In this document: positions 11,649 through 24,400 of the stretch, one piece after another
Numbering within the stretch: position 1 is the first letter of the stretch
How the letters are laid out: each line of letters begins with the position of its first letter
Assembly: GCA_020064725.1 (NCBI GenBank)
Contig: JAGTWJ010000002.1
Span: 1,054,001-1,118,000, forward strand
Direction of reading: 5' to 3'
From: Drechslerella dactyloides
Lineage: Eukaryota > Ascomycota > Orbiliomycetes > Orbiliales > Orbiliaceae
Length of the DNA: 64,000 nucleotides
The notes under the pieces: generated by a model
The model's input: the letters and a program-made list of their open reading frames with translations, nothing else
What the model was told of the DNA's origin: nothing
Databases searched by the model: none
Program-made: the position numbers and the translations under genes

Positions 11649-13701
11649 ATGTCCAAAACATTCGCGCCGCCGCCAAACACGCCGGTCGACGAAATCCCCG
11701 CGATCGTCGACCGTCTGCGCACGACTTTCCGGCGCCACACCACACGGCCCATCGAATGGCGCAAGCAACAGCTGCGGAAGCTCTGGTGGGGCTTCCATGA
11801 TCATGAGGCGGATATCGTCGCAGCGCTCGCCCAGGACTTGCGCAAGGCCGGGCACGAGTCTCTTCAGAGCGACGGTATCTGGTTGAAGAACGCGACAATT
11901 GACGTCATCAACGGCCTCGACAAGTGGATCAAGGAAGACAAGCTGGATGTCGACCTCTTGGGCAAGCTTTCGGCCCCTACGGTCCGCAAGGAGCCCATGG
12001 GTGTCGTTTTGATCATTGGGTCCGTTTTCACTTGATTCTCAATCGGATTCGTACAAGGAACAGCCGTGTCTAATTTATGATATAGGGCGTACAACTACCC
12101 ATTCCAGCTCACGTTCGGGCCGATGCTTGGCGCTATTGCTGCCGGCAACTGCGTTATCGTCAAGCCGTCTGAAGTATCGTCGGCCTCTGCAGCTGTCCTT
12201 ACAAATATCATCACCGAGAGCCTCGATCCCGACGCGTTCGCCGTCGTCAATGGCGCTATCCCTGAAACCACCAAGCTGCTCGAGCAGAAGTATGACAAGA
12301 TATGCTATACTGGTAATGGTGTCGTGGGCAGAATTGTGGCAGCTGCAGCTGCTAAGCACCTGACTCCAATGATCTTGGAACTGTATGTTTACCAAGCCTA
12401 TATCTATCTTCAAATGACGAAAACTAACATATCATATGATAGCGGCGGTCTTAACCCTTGTATCATCACAAAGAATGCCGATGCTAAATTGGCTGCCCGT
12501 CGCATCTGCTGGGGCAAGGCACTCAATGCCGGCCAAGTTTGCCTCGCACCAAACTATGTTCTTGTTCCTTCCAGCAAGGAAGCTGAATTCGTCGCTGCCA
12601 TCTCGGATACATGGCGCAAGTTCTACCCGGAGGGCATGCAAGCTTCCGCTGATCTCGCACGTCTTGTCAACAACCGACATTTCAACCGGATCAAGAAAAT
12701 GCTCGACGAGAGCTCGGGCGAGGTTAAAGTTGGCGGATGCACCGACGAGAAGGAGAAGTATATTGACCTGACGCTGGTCAAGGTCAAGGATGAGAATGAC
12801 GCGCTGATGCGAGACGAGATTTTCGGCCCGGTGCTCCCATATCTGGTTGTTGATGACCTTGACGACCAGATCGAGTTTGTCAACCGTGTCAGCGACACCC
12901 CGTTGGCGCTGTATCCGTTCACCAACGATAAGAAAGAGGCAGAGTACAGTATGTTTCAAATTTACAATCTAGAAAGAAATAAGCTGCAGAATGCTGACTG
13001 CATACAGTCCTCAGCCGAACCCGGTCCGGTGGAGTCACCGTTAATGAGTATGGTGCCCCGATACGTCCATCCTCGCAGAAATGTTCGTTTCTAACGTGTT
13101 AATAGTGTCGTTTGGCATGCTGCGTCCCACAAGCTACCATTTGGTGGTGTCGGCGAGTCTGGAATGGGCAATTACCGAGGTGAGACTTCCAACACTATAG
13201 CACCGACATGATGTCCTTGAGGTATATGGACTGCCTGCTGACCCTCTCTCATAGACAAGTTCGGCTTTGAGCAGTTCTCTCACCACAGGACCACCGCCCG
13301 ACAGGCAGGAAACTGGTTCGAGGCACTCCTAGATGTAAGGTTCTCTTTCCATGATACATATCTCAACAACACAGCTACTAATACACATGATACCAACATA
13401 GGCTCGATACCCGCCGTATCTCCCCGCGAAGATCGCCCAGTTCCGCGCCCTACTAGAGAAGAAACCCAACTTCACCAGAGACGGCAAGGTCCGTGCCTCG
13501 GCTGCCAGTTGGCTTGGTTGGCTCCTGACGCTGGGTGGCGGTGACTCAAAAACCATTGTTATCAAGTACGCGGCGACTATTTTTGGTATGATACTACCTC
13601 ATCTCTTCTACTTAATGGTTATGCTGGTTACCAGGGGCTAATATATGGTCACAGGGCTCGTGTATCTCAAGAACCAGCTTGATGCGAAGAAACGGCTGTG
13701 A
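11649..13701 (+). CDS. Fatty aldehyde dehydrogenase, ALDH3 type, tail-anchored (Hfd1-like)
   Basis: NAD(P)-dependent oxidation of long-chain fatty aldehydes to acids, probably at the ER, lipid droplets or mitochondrial outer membrane. Eight exons (11649-12019, 12086-12382, 12443-12948, 13008-13047, 13106-13179, 13255-13334, 13402-13585, 13655-13701) join in frame to 532 residues. Catalytic residues are visible: the general-base Glu in TPMILELGG (E222) and the nucleophile Cys in NAGQVCLAP (C256). The EIFGPVLP and FGGVGESGMGNYRDKFGF motifs are intact, as is an N-terminal ALDH3-type helix region (IEWRKQQLRKLWW). The C-terminus ends in a short hydrophobic segment followed by KNQLDAKKRL, like the membrane tail of Hfd1 and human ALDH3A2. 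The length fits this class. Exon 4 is only 40 bases. Confidence 0.93.
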
Positions 13702-14672
13702 ATTTGAGCTATCAGATTGACTTGGTGTTGGTTTCTAGTTGGGGCTAGTTTTGCTCAAAGGTTTCGACTGGTCTTGGGCATATGTTCCCTTATATCGGCA
13801 TTGCGATTTCATACCCTTTTGTATTATATTCTGGTTTAATGGAATGCAGCGGTATATGGTCTCATACGGTCTCGCAACCTAGACTTTCCGGCACCCAATG
13901 TAAACACTTCAGGTCGAGCTGCGAGACCAGTCTTTTGGGTAATATTGCGGCACCACCACCAGCTCAAAGATGACCAAGTAGAGTTGATTGGCTGGAGAAA
14001 TGCATACCTCGGCTACTGCGTGACATTCGTTCCTGGCTAGAATATATCGGCGATGGGTCCACACCCAAATATGATGCGGCACGAGTAATTCAGGATACGT
14101 AATATCTTGGGTTGGCAAAGTCCTTAAAACACACAAGCCCGGCACCATATTGCCGACATCTAGATCGATAGCTTTGTCGTCGTCCACAACACTTCTAGTT
14201 CTCATAAAATGCTCTGAGGTTCTGCAGTTTTAGCGAATAGGAGCATGCTTCGTGGTTCGCGTCTCCTGCGCTTATGCGACAAAAGTTATAAGCCTCGTGG
14301 AATGAAGCGGGGCACGCCTTCTATTGTAAAACCTTCAGCCTCTGCGTATTCTCTGAGATTTCCTCGAGGAGTTCATAACATCCTCCCCGGACCAGTGCTA
14401 TCAACTAATTAGTATCAGATAACACACTCGAGTACCCTCCATATTTTAATACATTACGTATTACACAACACCTCCAATAACTTTCACGCGCGCATTTATC
14501 TCAATCGGTCAGCTTTATGTCGTGTTAGACCACGCTACCGTACCCTTGATTGCGAACTGCTCAGCTCCCACCCAACATCTATATACTCTTTGATATTGCG
14601 TCACGACTATATCCGAAGTGTCGCTCACCCTAGTGTATCTTCGCGATTTCAATCGTTCTTATCTTGACAGCA
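13702..14672. other. Intergenic: between aldehyde dehydrogenase and NLR gene
   Basis: 970 bases hold the 3' flank of the dehydrogenase gene and the promoter of the NLR gene, both on the plus strand. No open frame here looks like a protein, and I see no obvious TATA box or repeat. Confidence 0.5.
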
Positions 14673-17600
14673 ATGGAAAGACAGTTCGAACGTGGCGACT
14701 ACACCATAGGATGGATATGCGCGCTGTACGTGGAACTCACCGCAGCTGTTGCCGTTCTGGACAAACAGCATTCCAACGTACATCTCCCGCAAGATGAATC
14801 GGACACCAATATCTATCAATATGGCCAAGTTGGTTGTAACAACATAGTTCTCGCGTGTCTCCCCTCCGGCGTTTATGGGGTGACTTCTGCGGCGGTCGTC
14901 GCCACGAATATGCGCCGGAGCTTCCCATCCGTCACAATGGCGTTAATGGTGGGAATCGCAGGTGGAGCACCGGTGCCATCACTGCGGGATATCAGACTCG
15001 GCGACGTCGTAGTGAGCGAGCCAGCGGAGGGAATTGGTGGAGTCCTGCAGTATAATTTCGGGAAAACGGTCCAAGAGGGACGATTTATACACACCGGTGT
15101 CCTGAACAAGCCACCAGGCATCCTCCTTAAAGCAGTATCCACGTTGAAGGCCAAGTTGCTTCTTTGCCAACATCTACCAGAACCTACCTACGATACCATA
15201 ACAGATCTCCTCGACCGTGGGGTCGTTCCTAAGGAATTCGCTCGTCCACCCATCGAGAGCGACATACTCTTTCAATCTTCTTATGACCACCCTTCCGAAC
15301 ATGCAACCTGTGATCAATGTGACGGCATATTTGCTATTCAGAGACCACCCCGCGCGCATTATCAATCACAACCTTTTGTCCACTATGGACTTATCGCATC
15401 TGGGAACCAAGTCATGAAACATGGTATAACGAGAGATAGATTAATACAGGGGAACACTAAAGTCCTTTGCTTTGAAATGGAAGCTGCCGGGCTCATGGAT
15501 GAGCTGCCGTCACTGGTGATTCGGGGAATTTGCGATTATTCTGATAGCCATAAAAACAAGATATGGCAGCCCTATGCAGCATTGGCTGCTGCCGTTGTTG
15601 CAAAGGAAATTCTACTTCAACTACCATCCAGGAGTAAGATTGATTATCATATTCTTGACACCACCGCGTTTTGTCCAATGCTTACCACAGTATTCTGACT
15701 GACTCTTAATATGGCTAATCAACTAGAGAATAACAAGCGTCGCCGGAGCCAGTTATCTCCAGAGCCAATCAAAGAGTTAGAAAACGACAGAGCTCGGAAG
15801 AGAAGATCGAGAGAAGCAGAGATGCTTAAAAGGCTCGATAAATCACCATACAGAGATCGGAAGGACCGAAACCCCGACCGAGCCCCTGGGACGTGCGAGT
15901 GGTTCACGTCTCACACGCTATTTCAAGACTGGCAACGGAGTGCTACATCAAGACTCCTCTGGGTATCTGCAGATCCCGGTTGCGGAAAGTCGGTGCTTGC
16001 AAAATACCTCGTTGACTCTGTCCTTCCAAGCACTGAGACGAGAACGATATGTTACTTTTTCTTCAAAGACGACTTCGAGGACCAGAGGAGCATCACCGAT
16101 GCGCTGTGTTGTATGCTTCGCCAAATTTTTATCCAGAACCGAGTTTTGATATCCGATACAATCCTCTATCGTTTTGAGAGTGCTGGGGAAGTATGCATCA
16201 GCTCATTCAGTGAACTTTGGGACATTCTTCTCGAAGCAGCAAGCAGCAAGGACGCAGGCGATATCATCTGTCTACTAGATGCAGTTGACGAATGCGAAGA
16301 ATCTGGGAGAAACCAGCTCATTCAAGCTTTACGCAAGCTATACAGCACGAAGAGCGACGCAAACTTGAAGTTTCTCGTAACAAGCCGGCCTTACGATGAC
16401 ATCCGAGGTGCTTTCCAGCCGCTGGATATTCCAGACTTGCGTATCATTCATCTCAGTGGAGAGAGTGAAGCTGAGTTGTCAAAAATATCCAACGAGATCG
16501 ACATATTTATCGACGCCAGGGTTCAGAATATCGGAGCGAGACGCGAACTTACACTTGATGAGCAGGATCTTCTATTGCAGAGACTTAAAGCTGTCCCCAA
16601 CAGAACATACATATGGGTCTATCTTACACTGAACCTGATTGAAGCTGACATTGATATCGACAAAATGGGAATAGTCGAGGCTACTTCTCAGCTTCCGGAG
16701 ACAGTCGATCGAGCGTACGAAAAGCTCCTTTCTAAAACCCGCAATGTCGAAAAATCAAGGAAGCTGCTGCAAATTGTGATTGCAGCAGTAAAGCCCTTTA
16801 CACTAGGGGAAATGAACATAGCACTAGCGATCCAAAAAGGCCACCGGTCCTTCAGTGATCTCAACCTCAAACCTGAAGAGAGGTTCCGCAAAATTATACG
16901 GGAACTCTGCGGCCTCTTCATAACTATCATTGACTCAAAAATATACCTGCTCCACCAAACCGCCAGAGAATTTCTAGTCCGCAACTCACAAGACGGTGAG
17001 CAACCTGGCGATTGCCAGGGCAATTTTCAATGGAAACACGCATTTCCAGTGCAAGATTGTCACAAAGTTCTCGCCAATATTTGCATTCAATACTTGAGTC
17101 TTACGGATTTCACAGGCGAAGCCTACAATATCTGGAATTCCGCAGCTTCTAGTATTGCCGAATTTTATGAGTATGCTGCCTACAATTGGATAGATCATCT
17201 CCGTGAATCACATGCTACACTTGATCTAGCAGCCACAAATGTCATCATGTCGCTATGTGCGCCGAATTCGAAGTTGTCTCAAATTAATTGGTCCAGTTGG
17301 CGGGGGAAGCACCCAATGTCATTTTCAGATGTCTTGCCGCTGGATGCTTCAACTCTCATCACCGCGTCATACTTTGGGCTCGACCCAGTAATCAAATTTT
17401 TGTTCGAAGCCGGCCACATCGAATTGAACTGCAAAGATTCAGAGTTTGGGCGGTCTGCCGTATCTTGGGCTGCATTTAATGGCTTGAGCTCGACTGTCAA
17501 GCTCTTAATCGAGGGCTCCGCCATTGGCGGAAACCATCATCAGCTACCAGCTACGGAGGGAATCGATCTCGATTCGATGGACAAAACCGGTCGAACGCCA

Positions 17601-19028
17601 TTGGTTCATGCAGTCTGGAATGATGACGAATCGGTTATACGACTACTAGTCAAGGCAGAGGCGCGCACGGATATAGCGGACGAATTGGGAGGAACCCCAC
17701 TATCCTACGCCATTCTAAGGAGAAGAGAAAACATAACAAGACTCCTTCCCAACGATGAAGCTTTGGCTGGCTCGAGAGATAACATCATAACAGCTCTACT
17801 ATTTTCCGCTATCGATCAAGGATATGATCCACACGGCGATTTCATTCCAGACGTTCTAACGATATGTGAATCCTCGGGGTTCAATCCCAACATACCAGTC
17901 ATACATGGCCAGAGACTGCTCTCAAGATCTTTAGATCTATATGTAGAGACTGGGGACGACATTCTGTTTTGCTATATGCTGGGTTCTTTCGGTGAAAACA
18001 TTGAATCAGAGTTCATCTATAGCTACAGTATCATGTCTACCATCGTAAGTATAAATGCCCCCAAGATCGATCGTACGACAAAAAAGCTATGTAGTGATAT
18101 TGATATATCACCACTAACATAGTCAGAGAAAACCCCCGCAATTGCATTTCTGTAGAACCCCTGCGCTAATATGATACTCCATTTGTCGTCACGTCGTGTT
18201 CGGCCGTCATAGGAAGTGAGTAAATTGGTGGCATTGGCGATCCGCCCCGCTCAACATCTCAATGGCATTCCTGATCGGCACCCGATTTTTGTTGCTGATG
18301 TATAGCGCGCTGATAAATAGAAGTCATCATCAAAATTCGGATCTGCTCGGAGGGAGGATGACCTTTTGGTCGTCGAGACGACCCCGTTATTGCGAGCCGC
18401 AGAATCGGGCAATCAAGGTTTTGTATCGGCGCTTCTTGAACGTGCTTCCCGATCGACAGGGTGGATTCCATGGACTAGGCCGCGTACCTCGCAAATCTGG
18501 AGCCACTATGAGCCTGAGACGTACCTCAGCACTCCGATCCCCAGAGAACCATTTGGAATCTCTGAAGACGTGGCCGAGAGCTTCATCGATGCGCTTTGTG
18601 GTTATAAGTATCGTGATGTTGACTACGAACCAATATCAGCAATCTCGCTAGCCGCAAGATATAGACTGGATGCAACGCTAGAAATCTTGATCAAAATGAG
18701 CACCAATCGCGACCTCGCCTCGAATGACAGAGACGAGTACGGTTGGACGCCATTAATATGGGCCGCATGGAAAGGGTTTGAGAGTACCGCCAAGTTGTTG
18801 TTAGATAAGGGTGCCGATTTGGAGACTAAGGATCTAGCAGGTCGAACAGCATTGATATGGGCTGCCAGCAATGGGCAAAGAGCGACTGTTATGTTATTGA
18901 TAAGCAGGGGCGCTGATATAGCAGCTGCGGACATCAAGGGTTGGACATCCTTGACTTGTGCCATCGAGAATAAGGATGATGCTATGATCAAGATATTGAC
19001 GGACAATGGTGCCCCTTCTCCCGTCTAA
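14673..19028 (+). CDS. NLR-type receptor: PNP_UDP domain, NACHT ATPase, ankyrin repeats
   Basis: Fungal NOD-like receptor, a class tied to non-self recognition and heterokaryon incompatibility. Proposed exons 14673-15633, 15727-18044 and 18321-19028 join in frame to 1328 residues. Residues 1-320 form a nucleoside-phosphorylase-like domain (YTIGWICALYVE, MVGIAGGAP, FEMEAAG at 267-273, RGICDYSDSHKN). Intron 1 (GTAAGA...CAACTAG) joins it to a basic linker, then a NACHT domain: Walker A ADPGCGKS at 402-409, Walker B IICLLDAVDE at 500-509, and TSRPYDD at 540-545. Degenerate ankyrin repeats follow (GRTPLVHAVWNDDESVIRLL). Exon 3, exactly 708 bases, adds clearer ones (YGWTPLIWAAWKGFESTAKLLLD). The first true ATG is 14673. 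Intron 2 is the weakest join. Without it the protein stops at 18122, and if intron 1 is not removed the PNP part ends at 15698 as a separate protein. Confidence 0.75.
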
Positions 19029-19247
19029 CTGAATTGGCTTGGTGGGCGCCTTCCTCGCATACAGGAATCCATATCTATCTGTATCATATTATAAGCGGCT
19101 GGCCGCTACAACCCAGCTTTATCTCTCAGGTATAGTATAACGATATGGTATCATCTTGAAAATTCCAATAGTCCAAGCTAGTCGGCCTAATTTAAATACA
19201 TCGTAAGGGTATCTGAAGTAATACAGAATCACAGCGCGGCGTTGTTA
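19029..19247. other. Tail-to-tail gap between NLR and S28 peptidase genes
   Basis: The NLR gene (+) and the peptidase gene (-) converge here with 219 bases between their stop codons. The gap must hold both 3' UTRs and polyadenylation sites; AT-rich sequence at 19088-19215 fits that. No separate gene is seen. Confidence 0.5.
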
Positions 19248-21434
19248 TCACAAAGCAGGCGTAGCAGCAGCAGCCACCATGGCTCTAGCTATCGGATACC
19301 TCACTCCAGGATAAACCACATCCCTCGGCGTAGCTGCAGCAGCCGGCGCAGCCGTTGGCGTCCACGCAAGTGTCGTGCACGCAATCCAGCTGCCCATAGC
19401 GCTCATCCACAGATTCTGCGCATTCAATGCATCGATCACAACCGTACTCTTCGGCCGGGATGTGGTCGCCGGTGCTGGCTTTGTCGCAGTAGTAAGGGTA
19501 ACCGACGGAAGGGGCGTATTAAACCTTATGGCCTCCGCGAGGTCAGACCCGTGGTGACCGTCCCGGATGATCCATTGCAACTGGGTGCCCACTGAGAATG
19601 TATCACCGCACTTTGGGATGTTGGTTGTGGCCTTATGCTCTGGTGCGTCTGGCGAGGCGATGGAGAGGGCCCGCCATGGGTCGAATTCACCGTGGACCCA
19701 GATGACGTTCGGCAGCTCGATGTTCCAGCCCGAGTACTTTTCGTTAATGTGCGTGACGTCCGGTCCGTTGCGTGTGACTCTGTCCGAGAGACCATATGTC
19801 GAGATGCAGTAGTCTATTTGCTGCTGCATGTCAACAAAGACAGGTAGAAGGTTCGTTGAGCGAGCGGTATTGGCGACTTGGAAGCCGCCGACTTCTGTGC
19901 AGTATTGCCATGACCAGGAGAGGCTGTCTAGGTATGGGTTTATAGTGCCGGTAGTGCTAACGTCAGAAGTTCCTCTGGTCACCGCGACGATACCCTTGAC
20001 GTATGCTGCGACGGCACGGTCAAGAGGTTCGCTTGCAAAGACGCCGCCTGGGCTTCCAGAGGGGTTGTATGCGGTCTCCATAGTGTCGCAAACTGTTCCG
20101 AGTATACCATATTCAACGCCCACATACTACATTCGGTTTAGTCATAATTTAGTGGATGTCTTGTGCGATTGCGAAAATGGCTTGAATATGGGGTTGGGGA
20201 CGTACCTGGAAGTCGGTATAAGGCGTCCAGGCAAGATTGGTTAAATAGTCCACTCGGTATTGCCACAACGTCGGGCTATCGACGCCATAATATTGGACCA
20301 GTTTAGTCCATTGACTGCCGTAAACCGCCAGCAGCAGGGTGTCTACCAATGTTGTATTCTTCGTCATGTACGCATCAGTCATCCAGTTCGCCGCAGCATG
20401 GAGATCCAGAGCGCAGTTGTTATATTTCTTAGCTAGTTCTCTGCAGATATCCATAAAAGCTAGAGGTCAGCGATCCAATCAGAGATAATATAGCCATTCT
20501 CGGCTTAATTGGCACATGTAAAATCTTACTCCTCAATTGCTCTGAAGTACTGCCAAAAGTTCACCTGCTCCTGAACTGGGGCAGAAGATGCCAGCGTCGC
20601 TTTGAACAGCCCCGGGTTCCGCTTCGCGAGCCATGCGCCGCGGTTAGCACTATAGCTGCATCCAATGAAGGCCCATGGCGTCTTATCAGGCGTGAGGGTA
20701 GGTTGCGGCTTGTCCGCGGGCCAATTCGGGAAGGTATACGAAAAGTTGTTGGCAAAGACGACGACATCTTCCAGCGCCTGCTCGATTGTATGGTGCTTGT
20801 AAAACTCGGTGAGTTCCTTCGGAGTAGCATTTCCGATGTTGAGGGAGACGTTGTTGACGGGAGCAGATTCGCCGTAGAATCTGTGTTCCCACAAGATCAA
20901 CAGCCTGTTGCGTTTGAGCTCATACCGTTAGCTTCACGCATTTATAACATAATCTCCAAGTGCGTCAGGTTGTTGCCAATACTTACGCGCCATGGACTCT
21001 GGCAGTAACAACTGGCATAAGGTTTTCCTTGGTAATATATCCGGTATAACCGTCCAACCCATCTTCTCCAATATCCTGGACTGTAGAGAGTCAGCAGATG
21101 TCAAAGCAATAGGCATTGTACAATTTAACTGACATAGTACAGGCCCTCCAGGTCTGTAGTAGGCGTCCTGAACAAAGTACCGGTTCTTGTACGTCTGGCC
21201 CTTCGCCGCTGGATCAGTACCAAAATGGTCCAGTGGCATGTCGACATAGTGGGGATGTTCTGCCGGGTTATCTTGGGTCCGCGAATTCGAGTGATCCGGG
21301 TCATTCACGCGACGGTATTGGCGCATGAAATCGAGGCGCTCACGCGTCTTCGAGTCCTTCCATGGTACTGCAGCTGTTACGCTGAGTATCTGCGACAAAC
21401 CGACGAGAACCGTGCAAAAGGCTAGAGACTTCAT
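19248..21434 (-). CDS. Secreted serine carboxypeptidase, family S28 (prolyl-type)
   Basis: Secreted peptidase related to lysosomal Pro-X carboxypeptidase and dipeptidyl peptidase 7. Five exons (21134-21434, 20987-21080, 20530-20904, 20206-20440, 19248-20126) join in frame to 627 residues. The start is the ATG at 21432-21434, giving a signal peptide MKSLAFCTVLVGLSQILSVT. Conserved S28 blocks are visible: HYVDMPLDHF, the join HGALLILWEHRFYGES, the nucleophile region FIGCSYSANRGAW (S215), and the C-terminal acid and His in HGEFDPWRA (D484) and RDGHHGSD (near 526). The nucleophile loop reads GCSYSAN rather than the common GGSYGG. About 90 residues rich in Ala, Thr and Pro follow the catalytic His. 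It is convergent with the NLR gene. Confidence 0.9.
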
Positions 21435-24400
21435 GATGGGCAAAAGATTGGCGTATCCACCAGAAAGCTTACAGGATCAAGGCAATGGCGTGCGGAATTT
21501 GACATTTCCCCACGAAAATTCAAAACTCGACATGATCGCCCGGAATTCTTAAATGAACAATGGAATAATTGACATATTGATCAAGTGATCTGGTCTGCGA
21601 TTGCAATTGCTCCATCTCGCAGTTGCATTGGAGTTGCAGGCAAGTGATATATAATCATCCTCGCTATCGCCTCGTACCTTCTTGAATAGGAAACTCTGGC
21701 TAGCACTGATCCATGCTCCAGAGCCTTGCCTATCAACACTTGCTGCCTTGGCACGCGGCCCGGGCGGGTTGAAATTCGACTTAGGTAGGATGAGGAATGA
21801 TATCTGCGATACCTGCTAGGAATTTTTTCATCTGAATTACAATCGATCGGGGTGGCGGCACGATAGATATGTGCTAGGCTGCATACATCATTGATAATCC
21901 GGAGATCGATCTTGGCAGGTGCGAATTGGCCTGGATTTAAAGTCAGAGGTCACAGGGCGGGATGACGATATGGTCTGCAATCTCAGACTGCCATTTAGTG
22001 TTTTCGTCATCTAATTACAGGCCGTTGACAATGGTGCCTGGATTGTTTAAGCTAAGCTTTCCAAGACTTAAGGCACCAGGACGCTTGGCCATGGTCCCAG
22101 AGGTAATTGTGCTTCATAGAAGCTGCAGCCTGACTTTGTCCTGAATTGATAAGACCAAGCTTGCAAGACAAGCAAGCCTGTGTATGTGCATTGCGAATGC
22201 CCACCCATATTTACATGCCCATTCCCCCATGGAAGAGCGATAACAATATAACACGAAGAAATCAGTACATTTATACTGTATACTGTAGAGGCTCCTAGAT
22301 CTAAGCATGGCGAGTCTTGTTCCACGAGACAATTCCTAGGTTCCTAGAAATATTCAAATGTAATTTTGTCTGGAGTCCATGCATGTGGAAAATATTATAT
22401 TTCAACCCGGGTTACGATACACGACCGAATTGTTGAGCGTATGTCCTCTTTATAGTATTGCCTCACAAAATATTGACATGGTGTATAGAAGGTCTTTCAG
22501 CCATAAGTATACGCGCATGATTCAACTGATGCGACTAGCTCCTGTGAGCACTAGTACTAGTAGTAGTGTGCCGCATTGCGGCGCTGACGCTGGTCGTGGT
22601 CCAGCGTTCTTTCCTGCCACTCTTGAAAATACCACAAAAGTATTGTGTTGCCAGATAATTTAGGCTTGGCTAGTCTCGGCATCCTCATTTGAATATTGTC
22701 TTCGGCCGGACCGGACCAATGGTATATATTGTATAGAATATGTGAGCTGGTGAAGAGTGCGACAGCTAGCTTGCAAGATACCACCTTCTTTTGGCGCTGA
22801 AACTCGGCCACGTGACAGACTAGAGATTATCTCGATATGCTGGCAGCGCTATACCGATCATTGATGCCGGACAAGCATCCAGCCGCAGTTGATCGATTGT
22901 CAACCCAAGGAAAGTCAAGGGATTGGATAGATACTGACCATTCACAATACTCAGAGACTCGTCCGAGAAATGTATTCTGAAGCATGTATTCCTGTGGCAT
23001 GCGCGCGTCGTGCGGGGAACTTTATAGCATTCCGTGTCTATATTTCATTCGCTATCAATAGCAATGTTTGGGGTTCCCCCGCAATGCACAGTTGTTATAC
23101 GTATATTTCACAATTTATATCGATATCCAATCCCAACTGTGCAATGGTTTCGTCGCAGTCGGGGGATCAGTTTTCCATGGCAAGACAGATGCATTTCCCA
23201 AATACCGGGTTAGCTGCCGAGCTTAACGTTTCTGTGGCCACAAAAACATAGCCGCATCATGGCTATAAGATACTTGGCATATAGATGCACAGATATGCAG
23301 CCGCACTTATACGGGGTGGGTCTCAATGATTGGTATCTGAAAGACTCAATTCTGGAAATTGATCACGCATCTGTTGCACGTCCCATATTTAGACGTCTAG
23401 GAATACTGGATATTGATAGACATCTGCATCCTTCGCATTTGGCAGTTCAGTTGGAGAGGCACAGTACGACTCGGGAGCCGCTTCCCGGATTGCATTGAGA
23501 ATTGAGACCAAAGACCAAGCAAGTTACAGCAAGTGGGGCTCTTGAATTCGCAACGCCGCACTCTGTTCACACGTGTTAAAAGTATATTTGAACACAATCA
23601 AGAGATATGCATGAGGCGCTCGAGTGTTCAAGATGCATGCACATATGGGAGTACCTGTTTTATAAGCCAAATCACAGCTGCGAAGCAAAAACATAACTTT
23701 ATAGTTTGGGTAGTTGGTGTCGGTTATATAGCAGAATGTATCAGCCGCAGCGAGCGGCACGAGTCACGTCGGTGGTTCACTTCTGGACAACCCATTGGTG
23801 TATGCAATATACATGCTGAGGTGAAGCTGCCGCCCTCGAGACTAACTACAGTATTACTAGTGTGGATAGTGACAGTTTGCATGCATGCACAGCGCATACG
23901 CGAATGCTGCCGGGCGGAAAGGAAACATGTTGGCCGACATTGGACGTTGGATGTTATTTCACCGCAGCAGGAATCACTGGACCGCCGCAGAATGCCAGGA
24001 AGCCGCAGCATGGGCTAGAAAGAAGACGACCACAGCGATTCGGCGCAAGAACGCCAGCCGTGATAGGCACAGGTGTGTGTCTCCAGAGGCCGAGGTCGGT
24101 GGGCTTTTGCAATGGGTCTTTGTCGCACTTCGCGTTGTCGGCGTTGTGTTTGCCGTCGGACGATTGGTGTGATTCAGCTCGAAGCGAACGGGGTCAGGCC
24201 GACGGGGGTTATTTCAAACTTCTCGACTACTTTGGATGGGCGAGCGCTGGCGTGACAGTGACATCGGACTTTGATGGTCTCGTATTATTCGTTCAGTTCG
24301 TTAAGGTCCTTGTCTAAGTGCCAATTTTACTCGACCGTGGTCAACTCCCACCGGGGCAAGCTGGCCCAGGGGCAGGTCATGCATGGAAGCCGGATGAGCG

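Noticed and set aside
15711..18122. NACHT protein as a separate gene starting at the ATG at 15711
   Set aside because: An in-phase intron removes the stop at 15698 and this ATG, and gives the known PNP-NACHT order. Kept only as an alternative in the NLR entry.
23862..24317. Plus-strand frame of 151 codons in the gene desert
   Set aside because: Cys-, Arg- and Gly-rich without any motif, overlapped by equally long frames in other phases.
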